This document shows positions 41,670-49,812 of a DNA stretch of 64,000 nt, one piece after another. The stretch comes from Rubrivivax sp. GTDB taxonomy: Bacteria > Pseudomonadota > Gammaproteobacteria > Burkholderiales > Burkholderiaceae_C. Position numbers and translations under genes: made by a program. Location: contig JADCGQ010000001.1 in the NCBI GenBank assembly GCA_020248945.1, positions 1 through 64,000 on the forward strand. Reading direction: 5' to 3'. Each line of letters starts with the position of its first letter. Position 1 is the first letter of the stretch. The notes under the pieces were generated by a model. The model made no database searches and was not told the origin of the DNA. It saw only the letters and a program-made list of their open reading frames with translations.

Positions 41670-41680
41670 AGGTAGGAATG
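41667..41680 (-). promoter_or_regulatory. operator-like motif at the start of the GH13 gene
   Basis: Read on the minus strand, CATTCCTACCTATG runs into the ATG of the gene. It resembles CATTACTACATG at the glgX start, with the CATT-x-CTAC core and the overlap with the start codon conserved. Weak by itself. Confidence 0.3.
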
Positions 41681-41745
41681 TAGGAGAACTGCAACAAGAG
41701 GCGCCTCAGTTGAAGCCCTTGCTGGAGGCTGGTCTGGGTGGTGGA

Positions 41746-41760
41746 TGTAGTTTTACTTCG
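41746..41760 (+). promoter_or_regulatory. operator-like motif upstream of the pullulanase gene
   Basis: TGTAGTTTTACTTCG lies 31 bases before the start codon. It matches the glgX palindrome TGTAGCATTACTACA at 11 of 15 positions and is the most AT-rich stretch of the gap between two divergent amylolytic genes. Confidence 0.35.
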
Positions 41761-41790
41761 CTAGCATCGCGCGCCGATCCAGGAGTTGCC

Positions 41791-44547
41791 ATGTCCGCCG
41801 CCCGCCTGCTTGCCGTGCCTTTGCTTGCTGCCACGCTGGCCGTCTCGGCGCGCCCGGCGGCGCCGCCGCCCACCTTGCAGGCCTGCGCCGCGGGGCACGA
41901 GACGGTGCTGCATGCGGCCCCGGCCGGGGCTGCCAGCACCGCCGTCACGACCCCGGCGCGCGCCGTCTGGCTGGATGCTCGCACGCTGCGCTGGCCTGGC
42001 GTGCCGGCCGATGCGCGGCTGCGCCTGTGGCACTCGGCCCGTGGCCAGATCGTCGCCCGCCCGGGCGAGCCGGTGCAGGGCGCCGATGGCTCACTGGCGC
42101 TGGTGCCGCCGGCCGCGCCGCTGCCGGCCGCGGTGGAAGAGCGCTTCCGCTGGGTGGCTGCCGGCGCCACCCGAGCGCTGGCGCAGCCGCGGGCGCTCGA
42201 CGCAGCGATGGCCTCGCAGTGGGTGCTGGTGCAGGAAGACGCCGCCGGCCGCGTCATCCAGGCCACGCACACGCAGGCCGCGGCGCTGCTCGACGCGCGC
42301 TTCGGCGCCGCCGCCGACCCCGCCGTGGTGCCCGCGCTGGGCGCGCTGCACACGCCTTCGGCCACCACCTTCCGCGTCTGGGCGCCCACCGCGCAGCGCG
42401 TGGCGCTGTGCCTGCACGCGCCGGGGCAGGAGGCCGCCGCACGCCTGGTGCCGCTGGCGCGCGGCGCCGCCGGCACCTGGCAGGCGCGCGTGGCCGGCGA
42501 CTGGTTCGGCCACACCTACACCTACCTCGCCGACGTGGCCGTGCGCGGCGTGGGCCTGGTGCGCAACAAGGTGACGGACCCGTACTCGCTGAGCCTCAAT
42601 GCCGACAGCCGCCGCAGCTGGATCGGCCGCCTCGACGACCCGCGCACCATGCCGCCGGGCTGGGCCGCGTCGCCGCAGCCGCACCCGGCCGCGGCGCGGG
42701 TGCGATCGCTGGTGGACATGGTGATCTACGAGCTGCACGTGCGCGATTTCTCCATCGGCGACACCACCGTGCCCGCGGCGCACCGCGGCACCTACCTCGG
42801 CTTCACGCACGCCGGCAGCGCGGGCATGGCGCACCTCAAGCGCCTGTCGGAGGCCGGCGTCACCGACGTGCACCTGCTGCCCGCCTTCGACCTGGCCACC
42901 GTGCCCGAGCGCGGCTGCACCACGCCCGACACCGCTGCGCTGGCCGCCATGCCCCCCGACAGCGAAGCGCAGCAGGCCCTCGTGATGGCCGAGGCCCAGC
43001 GCGACTGCTTCAACTGGGGCTACGACCCGCTGCACTTCAACGCGCCCGAGGGCAGCTTCGCCACCGATGCCGACGACGGCGCGGTGCGGCTGCGCGAGTT
43101 CCGCGCCCTCGTGCTGGCGCTGCACGAGGCCGGGCTGCGCGTGGGCATGGACAAGGTCTACAACCACACCAGCGCCAGTGGTCAGAACCCGAAGAGCGTG
43201 CTCGACCGCCTCGTGCCCGGCTACTACCACCGGCTCGACGCCGAAGGCCGCGTCACCAACAGCACCTGCTGCGACAACACCGCCACCGAGCACCGGATGA
43301 TGGAGCGGCTGATGATCGACTCGGCCGTGATCTGGGCACGCGACCACCGCATCGACAGCTTCCGCTTCGACCTGATGGGCCACCAGCCGCGCGCCGCGAT
43401 GGAGCGGCTGCAGCAGGCGGTGAACAAGGCCAGCCAGCGCCGCATCGACCTCATCGGCGAGGGCTGGAACTTCGGCGAGGTGACCAACGGCGTGCGTTTC
43501 GTGCAGGCCAGCCAGCTGAGCCTGAACGGCAGCGGCATCGCCACCTTCAGCGACCGCGGCCGCGACGCCGCGCGCGGCGGCGGCTGCTGCGACGACCCCG
43601 CCGCCACCGTGGCGCGGCCGGGCTGGCTGAATGAGTCCGGCCGCCTGCCCGCCGCCGAGCATCGCCGCCTGGCCGACCTCGTGCGCACGGGCCTGGCCGG
43701 CACGCTGCGCGGCTACACGATGACCACGGCCGACGGCACGGTGAAGCGCCTGGAGCAGATCGACTACGCCGGCCAGCCCGCGGGCTATGCCAGCCAGCCG
43801 ACCGAGGTGGTGAACTACGTCGAGAACCACGACAACCAGACGCTGTTCGACATCCAGCTGCTGAAGCTGCCGCGCGACACGACGATGGACGACCGCGCCC
43901 GCGTGCAGGTGCTGGGCGTGGCGCTCACCGCCTTCAGCCAGGGCGTGGCCTACCTGCATGCGGGCGTGGAGCTGATGCGCAGCAAGAGCGGCGACCGCAA
44001 CAGCTTCGACAGCGGCGACTGGTTCAACCGCATCGACTGGACGGCGCGCGACAACGGCTGGGGCGCCGGCCTGCCGCCCAAGGGCGAGAGCGGCGCCTTC
44101 TGGCCGCTGCTCAAGCCGCTGCTGGCCGACCCGGCGCTCAAGCCGGCGCCTTCGCACATCGCCTTCGTGCGCGATGCGTCGATGGACCTGCTGCGCATCC
44201 GTGCCGGCACGACGCTGCTGCGGCTGCAGACGGCCGACGAGGTGACGAAGCGGCTGCGCTTCTTCAACACCGGCCCGGCGGCGCGCGCCGACGTGATGCT
44301 GGCGCACCTCGACGGCCGCGGCCTGCCCGGCGCCGGCCATGGCGAGCTGGTCTATGCCGTCAACGCCGGCACCACGGCGGCGGTGCTGCCGATGCCGGGG
44401 CTGGAAGGCCGCGCGCTGGAACTGCACCCGGTGCACCGTGCCGCGAATGCCGCCGACCCGCGCCCCGCGCGCGAGGCGCGCTGGGACGCCGCCACCGCCA
44501 CGATCACCGTGCCACCGCGCACGGCGCTGGCCTTCGTGGGGCGCTGA
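41791..44547 (+). CDS. exported pullulanase-type alpha-1,6-glucosidase
   Basis: A 918-residue secreted debranching enzyme. After the signal peptide there is a region resembling pullulanase N-terminal domains, then a CBM48-type domain (near residues 185-260, 'HTPSATTFRVWAPTAQRVAL'). The GH13 barrel of the pullulanase group follows, with MVIYELHVRDFSI, VYNHTSASG, Asp527 (FRFDLMGH), Glu557 (LIGEGWNFG) and Asp681 (NYVENHDNQTLFD). It hydrolyses alpha-1,6 bonds in pullulan and limit dextrins. ATG 41791 has AGGAG five bases upstream, which fixes the start; the frame open from 41395 is not used. It is divergent from the GH13 gene at 39951-41669. Confidence 0.94.
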   Translation: MSAARLLAVPLLAATLAVSARPAAPPPTLQACAAGHETVLHAAPAGAASTAVTTPARAVWLDARTLRWPGVPADARLRLWHSARGQIVARPGEPVQGADGSLALVPPAAPLPAAVEERFRWVAAGATRALAQPRALDAAMASQWVLVQEDAAGRVIQATHTQAAALLDARFGAAADPAVVPALGALHTPSATTFRVWAPTAQRVALCLHAPGQEAAARLVPLARGAAGTWQARVAGDWFGHTYTYLADVAVRGVGLVRNKVTDPYSLSLNADSRRSWIGRLDDPRTMPPGWAASPQPHPAAARVRSLVDMVIYELHVRDFSIGDTTVPAAHRGTYLGFTHAGSAGMAHLKRLSEAGVTDVHLLPAFDLATVPERGCTTPDTAALAAMPPDSEAQQALVMAEAQRDCFNWGYDPLHFNAPEGSFATDADDGAVRLREFRALVLALHEAGLRVGMDKVYNHTSASGQNPKSVLDRLVPGYYHRLDAEGRVTNSTCCDNTATEHRMMERLMIDSAVIWARDHRIDSFRFDLMGHQPRAAMERLQQAVNKASQRRIDLIGEGWNFGEVTNGVRFVQASQLSLNGSGIATFSDRGRDAARGGGCCDDPAATVARPGWLNESGRLPAAEHRRLADLVRTGLAGTLRGYTMTTADGTVKRLEQIDYAGQPAGYASQPTEVVNYVENHDNQTLFDIQLLKLPRDTTMDDRARVQVLGVALTAFSQGVAYLHAGVELMRSKSGDRNSFDSGDWFNRIDWTARDNGWGAGLPPKGESGAFWPLLKPLLADPALKPAPSHIAFVRDASMDLLRIRAGTTLLRLQTADEVTKRLRFFNTGPAARADVMLAHLDGRGLPGAGHGELVYAVNAGTTAAVLPMPGLEGRALELHPVHRAANAADPRPAREARWDAATATITVPPRTALAFVGR

Positions 44548-44557
44548 GCCTCAAGGC

Positions 44558-46030
44558 TCAGCCCACGCGCAGCGGCAGGCTCACGCAGAACTCCGAGCCC
44601 ACGTCGAGCTCGCTGCGCACCTCGATGCGGCCGCTCATGCGCAGCACCAGCGCCTTGGTCAGCGCCAGGCCGATGCCGGTGCCCTCGATCGCGCTGCGCT
44701 CGTGGGGCCCGCGGTGGAAGGGTTCGAACAGCCGTGCCAGCTGCGCCTCGCCGATGCCCAGGCCGCTGTCCTGCACCACGATGCGCACCGTGCCGTCGGC
44801 CTGCGCGGCCAGCACCACGCCGACACGGCCGCCCGGCCGGTTGTACTTGATGGCGTTGGACACCAGGTTCAGCAGCACCTGGCGCAGCCGCGTGCGGTCG
44901 GCCTCCAGGGACAGCAGCGCGCCGGGCTCCAGCGCCAGCGTCACGCCCTGGCGCGCTGCCGGCTCGCCCAGCAAGGCAAACACCTGCAGCACCAGCTCGC
45001 GCAGCTCCATGCGCGTGGGCGAGAGCGTCAGGCCGCCACTCTCGATGCGCGTCAGGTCGAGCAGGTCGTTGATCATGTGCAGCAGGTGCTCGCCGGCCTC
45101 GCGGATGAGCTGCAGCCGCCGCTGCTGCTCGACTCGCGGCGGCTCGCTGCGGTCGATCTGCATCAGCTGCGTGAAGCCCAGCACCGCGTTCAGCGGCGTG
45201 CGCAGCTCGTGGCTCATGCGCGCCAGGAACTCGGTCTTGGCGCGGCTGGCAGCCTGGGCCTCGGCGGCCTCTTCGCGCGCGCGCTCGAGCTCGCGGCGCT
45301 CGGTGATGTCGGTCTGCGTGCCCACCATGCGCAGCGGCCGGCCGTCCGGTGCGCGGTCGACGATGCGGCCGCGCTCCAGCATCCAGCGCCAGCGGCCGTC
45401 GACGGCGCGGATGCGGTAGGCGTGCTCGTAGACCTCGACCTCGCCCCGCTCGTGGCGCAGGTAGGCTTCGTGGTTGTCGCCGCGGTCGTCGGGGTGGATC
45501 AGCGCCGTCCAGTGCTCTTGCGTGTGGCTGCCGCCGTGCGCCGGGTAGCCCAGCAGGCGCAGGCCCTGGTCGATGTCGGTGAGCCAGTCGCTGTCGATCC
45601 ACCACTCCCACACGAAGGTGCCGGCCCCCGCCAGCGCCGAGCGGATCAGCCCGGCTTCGGGCCCGCTATAGCGCGGGGTCGTGGCGCTGCCGGCTTGTTT
45701 CTCGCGCAGCGCCAGCAAGGCGCCGAGCGCCGGCAGCACGGGGTCGAGCCGGGCGACTGCCACCTCGCCGTCGAGCTCGAGGTGGCCGAGCACCTGGCCC
45801 AGCCGCTGCACCGGCAAGCACAGCCCAGCGCCGGGCGACGGCGCCGTGCCTTCGTCGCGCATCCGGCAGGGCACGCCCAGCTGCCGGCTCAGCTCGGCCA
45901 GCAGCAGGGCCAGCGAGCGGCCGGCGTCACGGCGCTCGGCGTGGTCGAGCAGGGCGTCGCGGGCTGCGCGCCACAGGGCGGCATCGGGCGCGTCGCCGGC
46001 CGCGGCGCCTGTCGGGTCAGTGGGCGCCAT
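44558..46030 (-). CDS. PAS-domain sensor histidine kinase
   Basis: The 490-residue soluble kinase has an alanine-rich N-terminal region of about 115 residues resembling a GAF/unknown sensor module. A PAS fold with a PAC motif follows (about 130-250, ending TQTDITERRELE), then HisKA with His274 in RMSHELRTPLNAVLG and an HATPase ending GTGIGLALTKALV. It has no receiver and no membrane helix. Its 3' end is ten bases from the convergent pullulanase. Its ATG lies 14 bases inside the end of the preceding zinc-finger gene. No response regulator is adjacent, so it is an orphan kinase. Confidence 0.88.
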   Translation of the reverse strand: MAPTDPTGAAAGDAPDAALWRAARDALLDHAERRDAGRSLALLLAELSRQLGVPCRMRDEGTAPSPGAGLCLPVQRLGQVLGHLELDGEVAVARLDPVLPALGALLALREKQAGSATTPRYSGPEAGLIRSALAGAGTFVWEWWIDSDWLTDIDQGLRLLGYPAHGGSHTQEHWTALIHPDDRGDNHEAYLRHERGEVEVYEHAYRIRAVDGRWRWMLERGRIVDRAPDGRPLRMVGTQTDITERRELERAREEAAEAQAASRAKTEFLARMSHELRTPLNAVLGFTQLMQIDRSEPPRVEQQRRLQLIREAGEHLLHMINDLLDLTRIESGGLTLSPTRMELRELVLQVFALLGEPAARQGVTLALEPGALLSLEADRTRLRQVLLNLVSNAIKYNRPGGRVGVVLAAQADGTVRIVVQDSGLGIGEAQLARLFEPFHRGPHERSAIEGTGIGLALTKALVLRMSGRIEVRSELDVGSEFCVSLPLRVG

Positions 46031-46235
46031 GCGCCTTCTCCCCTGCCTTCAGCCGGTACACGGTGCCGCAGTACGGGCACTTGCCTTCACCGGTGGAGGC
46101 GACGTCGATGAAGACCTTCGGGTGGCTGCTCCACAAGGGCATCTTCGGGTTCGGGCAGTAGATGACGCCCGGGCCTTGCAGCTCGGCTGCGGTCAGCTCG
46201 ACGACGGCGCGGGGTTCGGTGTCGGCGCGGCTCAT
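46017..46235 (-). CDS. small zinc-finger protein (zf-CHCC family, NDUFS6-like)
   Basis: The 72-residue protein contains the metal-binding pattern C-x(8)-H...C-x2-C: VIYCPNPKMPLWSSHPKVFI followed by CPYCGTVYRL. This matches the CHCC zinc finger found in mitochondrial complex I subunit NDUFS6 and in small conserved bacterial proteins beside ilvE in Burkholderiales. Its function in bacteria is not settled. The ATG at 46235 overlaps the ilvE stop (ATGA) and is favoured over the ATG at 46250. Co-translated with ilvE. Confidence 0.88.
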   Translation of the reverse strand: MSRADTEPRAVVELTAAELQGPGVIYCPNPKMPLWSSHPKVFIDVASTGEGKCPYCGTVYRLKAGEKAHGAH

Positions 46236-47155
46236 ACCAGCGTCAGCCACTCGGCGTACTTGGGGTTGCGGCCGTTCACGATGTCGAAGAACGCGGTCTG
46301 AATCTTCTCGGTGATGGGCCCGCGGCTGCCCGCGCCCAGCTCGATGCGGTCGAGCTCGCGGATCGGCGTGACTTCGGCGGCCGTGCCGGTGAAGAAGGCC
46401 TCGTCGCAGATGTAGACCTCGTCGCGCGTGATGCGCTTCTCGACCAGCTTCAGGCCCAGGTCCTGGCAGATCGCGAAGATCGTGTCGCGCGTGATGCCGT
46501 TCAGCGCACCGGCCGACAGATCCGGCGTGTAGACCACGCCCTTCTTGATGACGAACAGGTTCTCGCCGGCGCCTTCGGAGACAAAGCCCGAGGGGTCGAG
46601 CAGCAGCGCCTCGTCGTAGCCCTCGTCGGTGGCTTCCATGTTGGCCAGGATCGAGTTCGTGTAGTTGCTCACCGCCTTGGCCTGCGTCATGGTGATGTTG
46701 ACGTGGTGGCGCGTGTAGCTGCTGGTCTTGACGCGGATGCCGCGCTTGAGGCCCTCTTCACCGAGGTAGGCGCCCCAGGCCCAGGCCGCCACCATCAGGT
46801 GGATGGTGTTGCCCTTGGGGCTGACGCCGAGCTTCTTGTCGCCGATCCAGGTGAGCGGGCGCAGGTAGCAGCTCTCGAGCTTGTTCTCGCGCACCACGGT
46901 GCGCTGGGCTTCCATCACCTCTTCATGGGTGAAGGGGATCTTCATGCGCAGGATCTTCGCGCTGTTGAAGAGGCGCTCGGTGTGTTCACGAAGCCGAAAT
47001 ATCGCGGTGCCCCGAGCCGTGTGGTAGGCCCGCACGCCCTCGAAGGCGCCGCAGCCGTAGTGCAGCGTGTGCGACAGCACGTGGATCTTGGCGTCGCGCC
47101 AGTCGACGAGCGTGCCGTCCATCCAGATCTTGCCGTCGCGGTCGGACATCGACAT
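46232..47155 (-). CDS. ilvE: branched-chain amino acid aminotransferase
   Basis: This pyridoxal-phosphate enzyme (fold type IV) interconverts leucine, isoleucine and valine with their 2-oxo acids. The 307-residue product is the usual length. It begins DRDGKIWMDGTLVDWRDA and shows the SHTLHYGCGAFEGVRAY segment, the catalytic lysine region TMTQAKAVSNYTNS, EALLLDPSGFVSEGAGENLF and GITRDTIFAI. The start ATG has GGAG upstream. The leader contains a -10-like TAGAAT whose first bases belong to the border of a large structured element (47192-47465). Confidence 0.96.
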   Translation of the reverse strand: MSMSDRDGKIWMDGTLVDWRDAKIHVLSHTLHYGCGAFEGVRAYHTARGTAIFRLREHTERLFNSAKILRMKIPFTHEEVMEAQRTVVRENKLESCYLRPLTWIGDKKLGVSPKGNTIHLMVAAWAWGAYLGEEGLKRGIRVKTSSYTRHHVNITMTQAKAVSNYTNSILANMEATDEGYDEALLLDPSGFVSEGAGENLFVIKKGVVYTPDLSAGALNGITRDTIFAICQDLGLKLVEKRITRDEVYICDEAFFTGTAAEVTPIRELDRIELGAGSRGPITEKIQTAFFDIVNGRNPKYAEWLTLV

Positions 47156-47188
47156 GGGGGTTCTCCAGCTTCGAAAGGTGAGTCGGGG

Positions 47189-47194
47189 ATTCTA
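47189..47194 (-). promoter_or_regulatory. candidate ilvE -10 box at the element border
   Basis: On the minus strand TAGAAT lies 34 bases before the ilvE ATG. Its TAG comes from the CTAG at the edge of the 274-bp element and AAT from flanking DNA. The place for a -35 (47212-47217) is inside the element's terminal stem and reads CCGATC, a poor match. The same hexamer precedes tkt. Confidence 0.4.
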
Positions 47195-47465
47195 GGAGTC
47201 TGCGCGGCAGAGATCGGCACCCGCGCCGGGGCACCCAAGGCCGCTGGCGTAGGCGCGTCGCGCGGCCCGGGCTTGCCGCCCGGGCAAGCGGCGCAACGCC
47301 CGCCAGCGGCCTTGGGTGCCCCGGCCCTTCGGGTTGGGCCTGCATCGGGGCGCAAGCAGTGTTGCGACGCTGGCCTGGGCGCACGCCCAGGCGGCGCGCC
47401 GCGCCTTGCCTTCGCCCCGATGCAGGCCCAACGCGGGTGCCGATCTCTGCCGCACAGACTCCTAG
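47192..47465. mobile_element. 274-bp foldback element with cloverleaf inverted-repeat architecture
   Basis: Outer stem: 47192-47225 pairs with 47432-47465 in 33 of 34 positions, and the one mismatch is a G-U pair in minus-strand RNA. Inside, three self-complementary blocks follow one another without spacer. Arm 1 is 47226-47324, with a perfect 24-bp stem (47226-47249 / 47301-47324) and an inner hairpin at 47271-47289. The mini-hairpin CCC-TTC-GGG is 47325-47333. Arm 2 is 47334-47431, with a perfect 19-bp stem (47334-47352 / 47413-47431) and an inner 8-bp hairpin 47373-47392. Both borders read CTAG. There is no significant coding frame. A MITE-like mobile element is my preferred reading; a structured RNA in the ilvE leader is the alternative. 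Confidence 0.75.
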
Positions 47466-47866
47466 GCAGCGGCGCGTTGCAGCTCCCACTGCGTGAGGTG
47501 GCCGTCCTCGAGCGTGAGCTGCACCGTGTCGCCGCCGGTGTCGGTCCAGGCCCAGGTCTCGCTCGGGCTCTGGGCGTCGCCCGCCACGCGGCGGCCGAGC
47601 GAGCGCGTGAGCACCAGCACCTCGGGCAGCTTCATGCCGCGCTTGAGCTTGGCGTTCAGCATCACGGCGTTGGCCACGTGGCCCACCGGGTTGCTGGCGG
47701 CGATGCGCAGCACGCGCATCGCGCGGCTGAACTGCAGCAGCAGCCAGAACACGATGACGGTGATCGCCAGCACCACGCCCGGCCAGCCGTACGAGGCCCA
47801 GCCGACGGCGATGGCGGCCACCGCGAGGCCCCAGCCGACCCAGACACCGCCCAGGCCGCCCTTCAT
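47462..47866 (-). CDS. two-helix inner-membrane protein, function unknown
   Basis: The 134-residue protein has two adjacent hydrophobic helices near the N terminus (VWVGWGLAVAAIAVGWA and GVVLAITVIVFWLLLQF), an amphipathic segment (SRAMRVLRIAASNPVGHVAN), and a soluble end containing WAWTDTGGDTVQLTLEDGHL. ATG 47866 is preferred over the longer frame from 48079, which antisenses a glycosyltransferase. The stop TAG at 47462-47464 is formed by the border CTAG of the adjacent foldback element, so that element abuts or defines the 3' end. I do not recognise a family. Confidence 0.75.
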   Translation of the reverse strand: MKGGLGGVWVGWGLAVAAIAVGWASYGWPGVVLAITVIVFWLLLQFSRAMRVLRIAASNPVGHVANAVMLNAKLKRGMKLPEVLVLTRSLGRRVAGDAQSPSETWAWTDTGGDTVQLTLEDGHLTQWELQRAAA

Positions 47867-47894
47867 GGGCGTGGCCTCGCTGACAATCTCGACG

Positions 47895-48674
47895 ATGGAT
47901 GCTGTGCAGACATGGGTGATCAATCTCGACCGCGCGCCGGACCGGCTGGCCCGCGTGCGCGAGCAGCTCGATCGGCTGCAGATGCCCTTCACGCGGCTGC
48001 CGGCGGTGGATGCCCGCCAGTTCACGCCGGCGCAGCGGGCCCTGCTCGACGAAGCCACCTTCCACCGCCGCCACGGCATGACGCCGCTGCCCGGTGAGCT
48101 GGGATGTTATCTCTCGCACATCGAGGTCATGCGCCACCTGCTGGCCAGCACCGCCGAAGCGGCGCTGGTGCTGGAAGACGACGTGCGGCTGCACGACACG
48201 CTGCCCGCGGTGGTGGCGGCCCTGATGAAGCAGCCTGCGCACTGGGACGTGGTCAAGCTCTCGGCCGTGCACTCTGGCACGCCGGTGGCGGTGGCCGATC
48301 TGGGCCAGGGTCACGCCTTGGCGGTGATGCTGTCCAAGTGCACCGGCTCCAGCGCCTACCTGATGAACCGCCGTGCCGCTGAGGCCTGGCTGCGCAGCCC
48401 CGGCGGCCTGCTGCCGATGCAGCTGCCCTACGACCACGCCTTCGACCGCGCCTGGATCTACGGCCTGAAGCAGCGCCTCGTGGTGCCCACGCCCTGCGGG
48501 CACGACGACCAGGTGGCCTCGACCATCGGTGCGCCGGCGAACATGCCCTCGCGCAAGTTCAAGGGCCTGAAGCGGCTGCCCACGCACCTGTGGCGGGTGG
48601 GCAACGAGCTGCGCCGCGTGGCCTATGGCCTGGGGCAGCTGCTGCGCCAGAAGCTGGGCGGCGCCGCCCGCTGA
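47895..48674 (+). CDS. family 25 glycosyltransferase (LPS biosynthesis type)
   Basis: The 259-residue protein has the GT25 signature: the opening TWVINLDRAPDRLARVREQL, the GCYLSHIEVMRHLLAS segment, the acidic LVLEDDVRLHDTL metal site, and LPYDHAFDRAW near the end. Such enzymes add galactose or related sugars to lipooligosaccharide. The gene is isolated from other surface-sugar genes and divergent from the two-helix membrane protein 28 bases away. The frame also opens at 47493 but is antisense there to the neighbour; ATG 47895 matches the family start. Confidence 0.88.
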   Translation: MDAVQTWVINLDRAPDRLARVREQLDRLQMPFTRLPAVDARQFTPAQRALLDEATFHRRHGMTPLPGELGCYLSHIEVMRHLLASTAEAALVLEDDVRLHDTLPAVVAALMKQPAHWDVVKLSAVHSGTPVAVADLGQGHALAVMLSKCTGSSAYLMNRRAAEAWLRSPGGLLPMQLPYDHAFDRAWIYGLKQRLVVPTPCGHDDQVASTIGAPANMPSRKFKGLKRLPTHLWRVGNELRRVAYGLGQLLRQKLGGAAR

Positions 48675-48679
48675 ACACC

Positions 48680-49462
48680 TCAGCCGAAGACATCAGGCCG
48701 CGTGCGGCCGGTGGCCAGCTCGTGTGCCCAGTCCTGCGCCCAGGCGGCGCGCACCGTGGCGGCCTGGCGGGCGGCTGAGTCCCAGTCGTAGGCGGTCTGC
48801 CGCAGCTGCGCTTGCCAGCCACCGGGGCCGCGCTCGAGCAGGGCCCAGCGTGCGTGGGGGCTGCCGGCCTCGACGAGGTGGCGGTGCGGCCGGTCGTGGG
48901 CATAGGCCGGGCGGCCGACGCTGCCGGGGTTGACGATCAGCGTGCCGTCGGCCAGGCGCAGGGCGCGTGCCGTGTGGGTGTGGCCGCAGGCCAGCACCGG
49001 TGCGCGCAGGGCGCCCAGGCGCTGCAGCACCTCGGCGGCGGTCGCGGCACGCACGCCGGGATCGCCGGCCGGCGTGAAGTCGGGCGTCACGGTCTCGAGC
49101 AGGCCGACAAGGTCGTTGCCCGGCACGCCGTGGAAGGCGAGCAGCTCGCCCTCGGCGGCGCTCAGCCCAGCTGGGAACGCGCCCAGCCAGGCGCGTTCGG
49201 CGGCGCCCAGCTCGGCGGCCGTGAAGGCGTCGTCATCGCCATCACCCGGGGTGGCCGCCAGCGCTTGCCGCTCGTGGTTGCCGGCGATCGTGGGCCAGCC
49301 GCGGTCGGCCAGCCAGGCCACCGTCTGGCGCGGCCACAGCGGGCCGCTGGCGATGTCGCCCAGGTTCAGCACGAGCTCGGCGCCGGCGGCTTCGATCTCG
49401 GCCGCCACGGCCTGCAGCGCCGGCAGGTTGCCGTGGATGTCGGAGACCAGCGCCAGGCGCAT
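48680..49462 (-). CDS. calcineurin-like metallophosphoesterase
   Basis: The 260-residue cytoplasmic protein has all dinuclear metal-site motifs of the MPE superfamily: SDIHGN (residues 7-12), LGDIASG, AGNHE, FHGVP and CGHTHTAR. It belongs to the YfcE/YmdB-like group of small phosphodiesterases. Substrate cannot be read from sequence; general phosphodiesterase activity is usual. It is downstream of a DUF1232 gene with a gap of 14 bases and convergent with the glycosyltransferase. Confidence 0.88.
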   Translation of the reverse strand: MRLALVSDIHGNLPALQAVAAEIEAAGAELVLNLGDIASGPLWPRQTVAWLADRGWPTIAGNHERQALAATPGDGDDDAFTAAELGAAERAWLGAFPAGLSAAEGELLAFHGVPGNDLVGLLETVTPDFTPAGDPGVRAATAAEVLQRLGALRAPVLACGHTHTARALRLADGTLIVNPGSVGRPAYAHDRPHRHLVEAGSPHARWALLERGPGGWQAQLRQTAYDWDSAARQAATVRAAWAQDWAHELATGRTRPDVFG

Positions 49463-49476
49463 CGCGCCAACAGTCG

Positions 49477-49755
49477 CTAGAGGTTGACGGTGCGGCCGTC
49501 GATGTCGGCCCGCACGTTCGGCGGCAGCCGGTTCAGCAGGGCGCGGATGGCCAGCGGGATCAGCACCAGGTCATCGACCATGCCCAGCAACGGGATGAAG
49601 TCGGGCAGCAGGTCGACCGGCGACACGAGGTACAGCGCCAGCCCCGCCACCGCCCACTTCAGCCAGGTGGGCGATGCTGGGTGGCGCAGCGCGCGCCACA
49701 GGCGCATCGCGTCGCCGCGCACCAGCGTCCACAGCAGCAGCAGTCGCTTGCCCAT
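49477..49755 (-). CDS. YkvA-family (DUF1232) small membrane protein
   Basis: The 92-residue product contains the defining YkvA core: LYLVSPVDLLPDFIPLLG followed by DDLVLIPLAIRAL, with one to two membrane helices. Function of the family is not established. ATG 49755 is chosen over 49788 because GAGGAG lies eight bases before it. It probably shares a transcript with the phosphoesterase. Confidence 0.88.
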   Translation of the reverse strand: MGKRLLLLWTLVRGDAMRLWRALRHPASPTWLKWAVAGLALYLVSPVDLLPDFIPLLGMVDDLVLIPLAIRALLNRLPPNVRADIDGRTVNL

Positions 49756-49812
49756 CGGGTGTGCTCCTCGTTCAGGGTTGACAGCCATCGAAGATGGCGT
49801 CGCTCTCGAAGA

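Noticed and set aside
42091-44436. 781-codon frame antisense to the pullulanase
   Set aside because: Shadow frame; the plus strand encodes all GH13 catalytic motifs and has a ribosome site at the start.
47192-47465. Foldback element read as an integron attC site or as a simple terminator
   Set aside because: It lacks the R''/L''/L'/R' box pattern and core GTT of attC and no integron genes are near. It is also far larger than a terminator, has no T-run, and has several independent stems.
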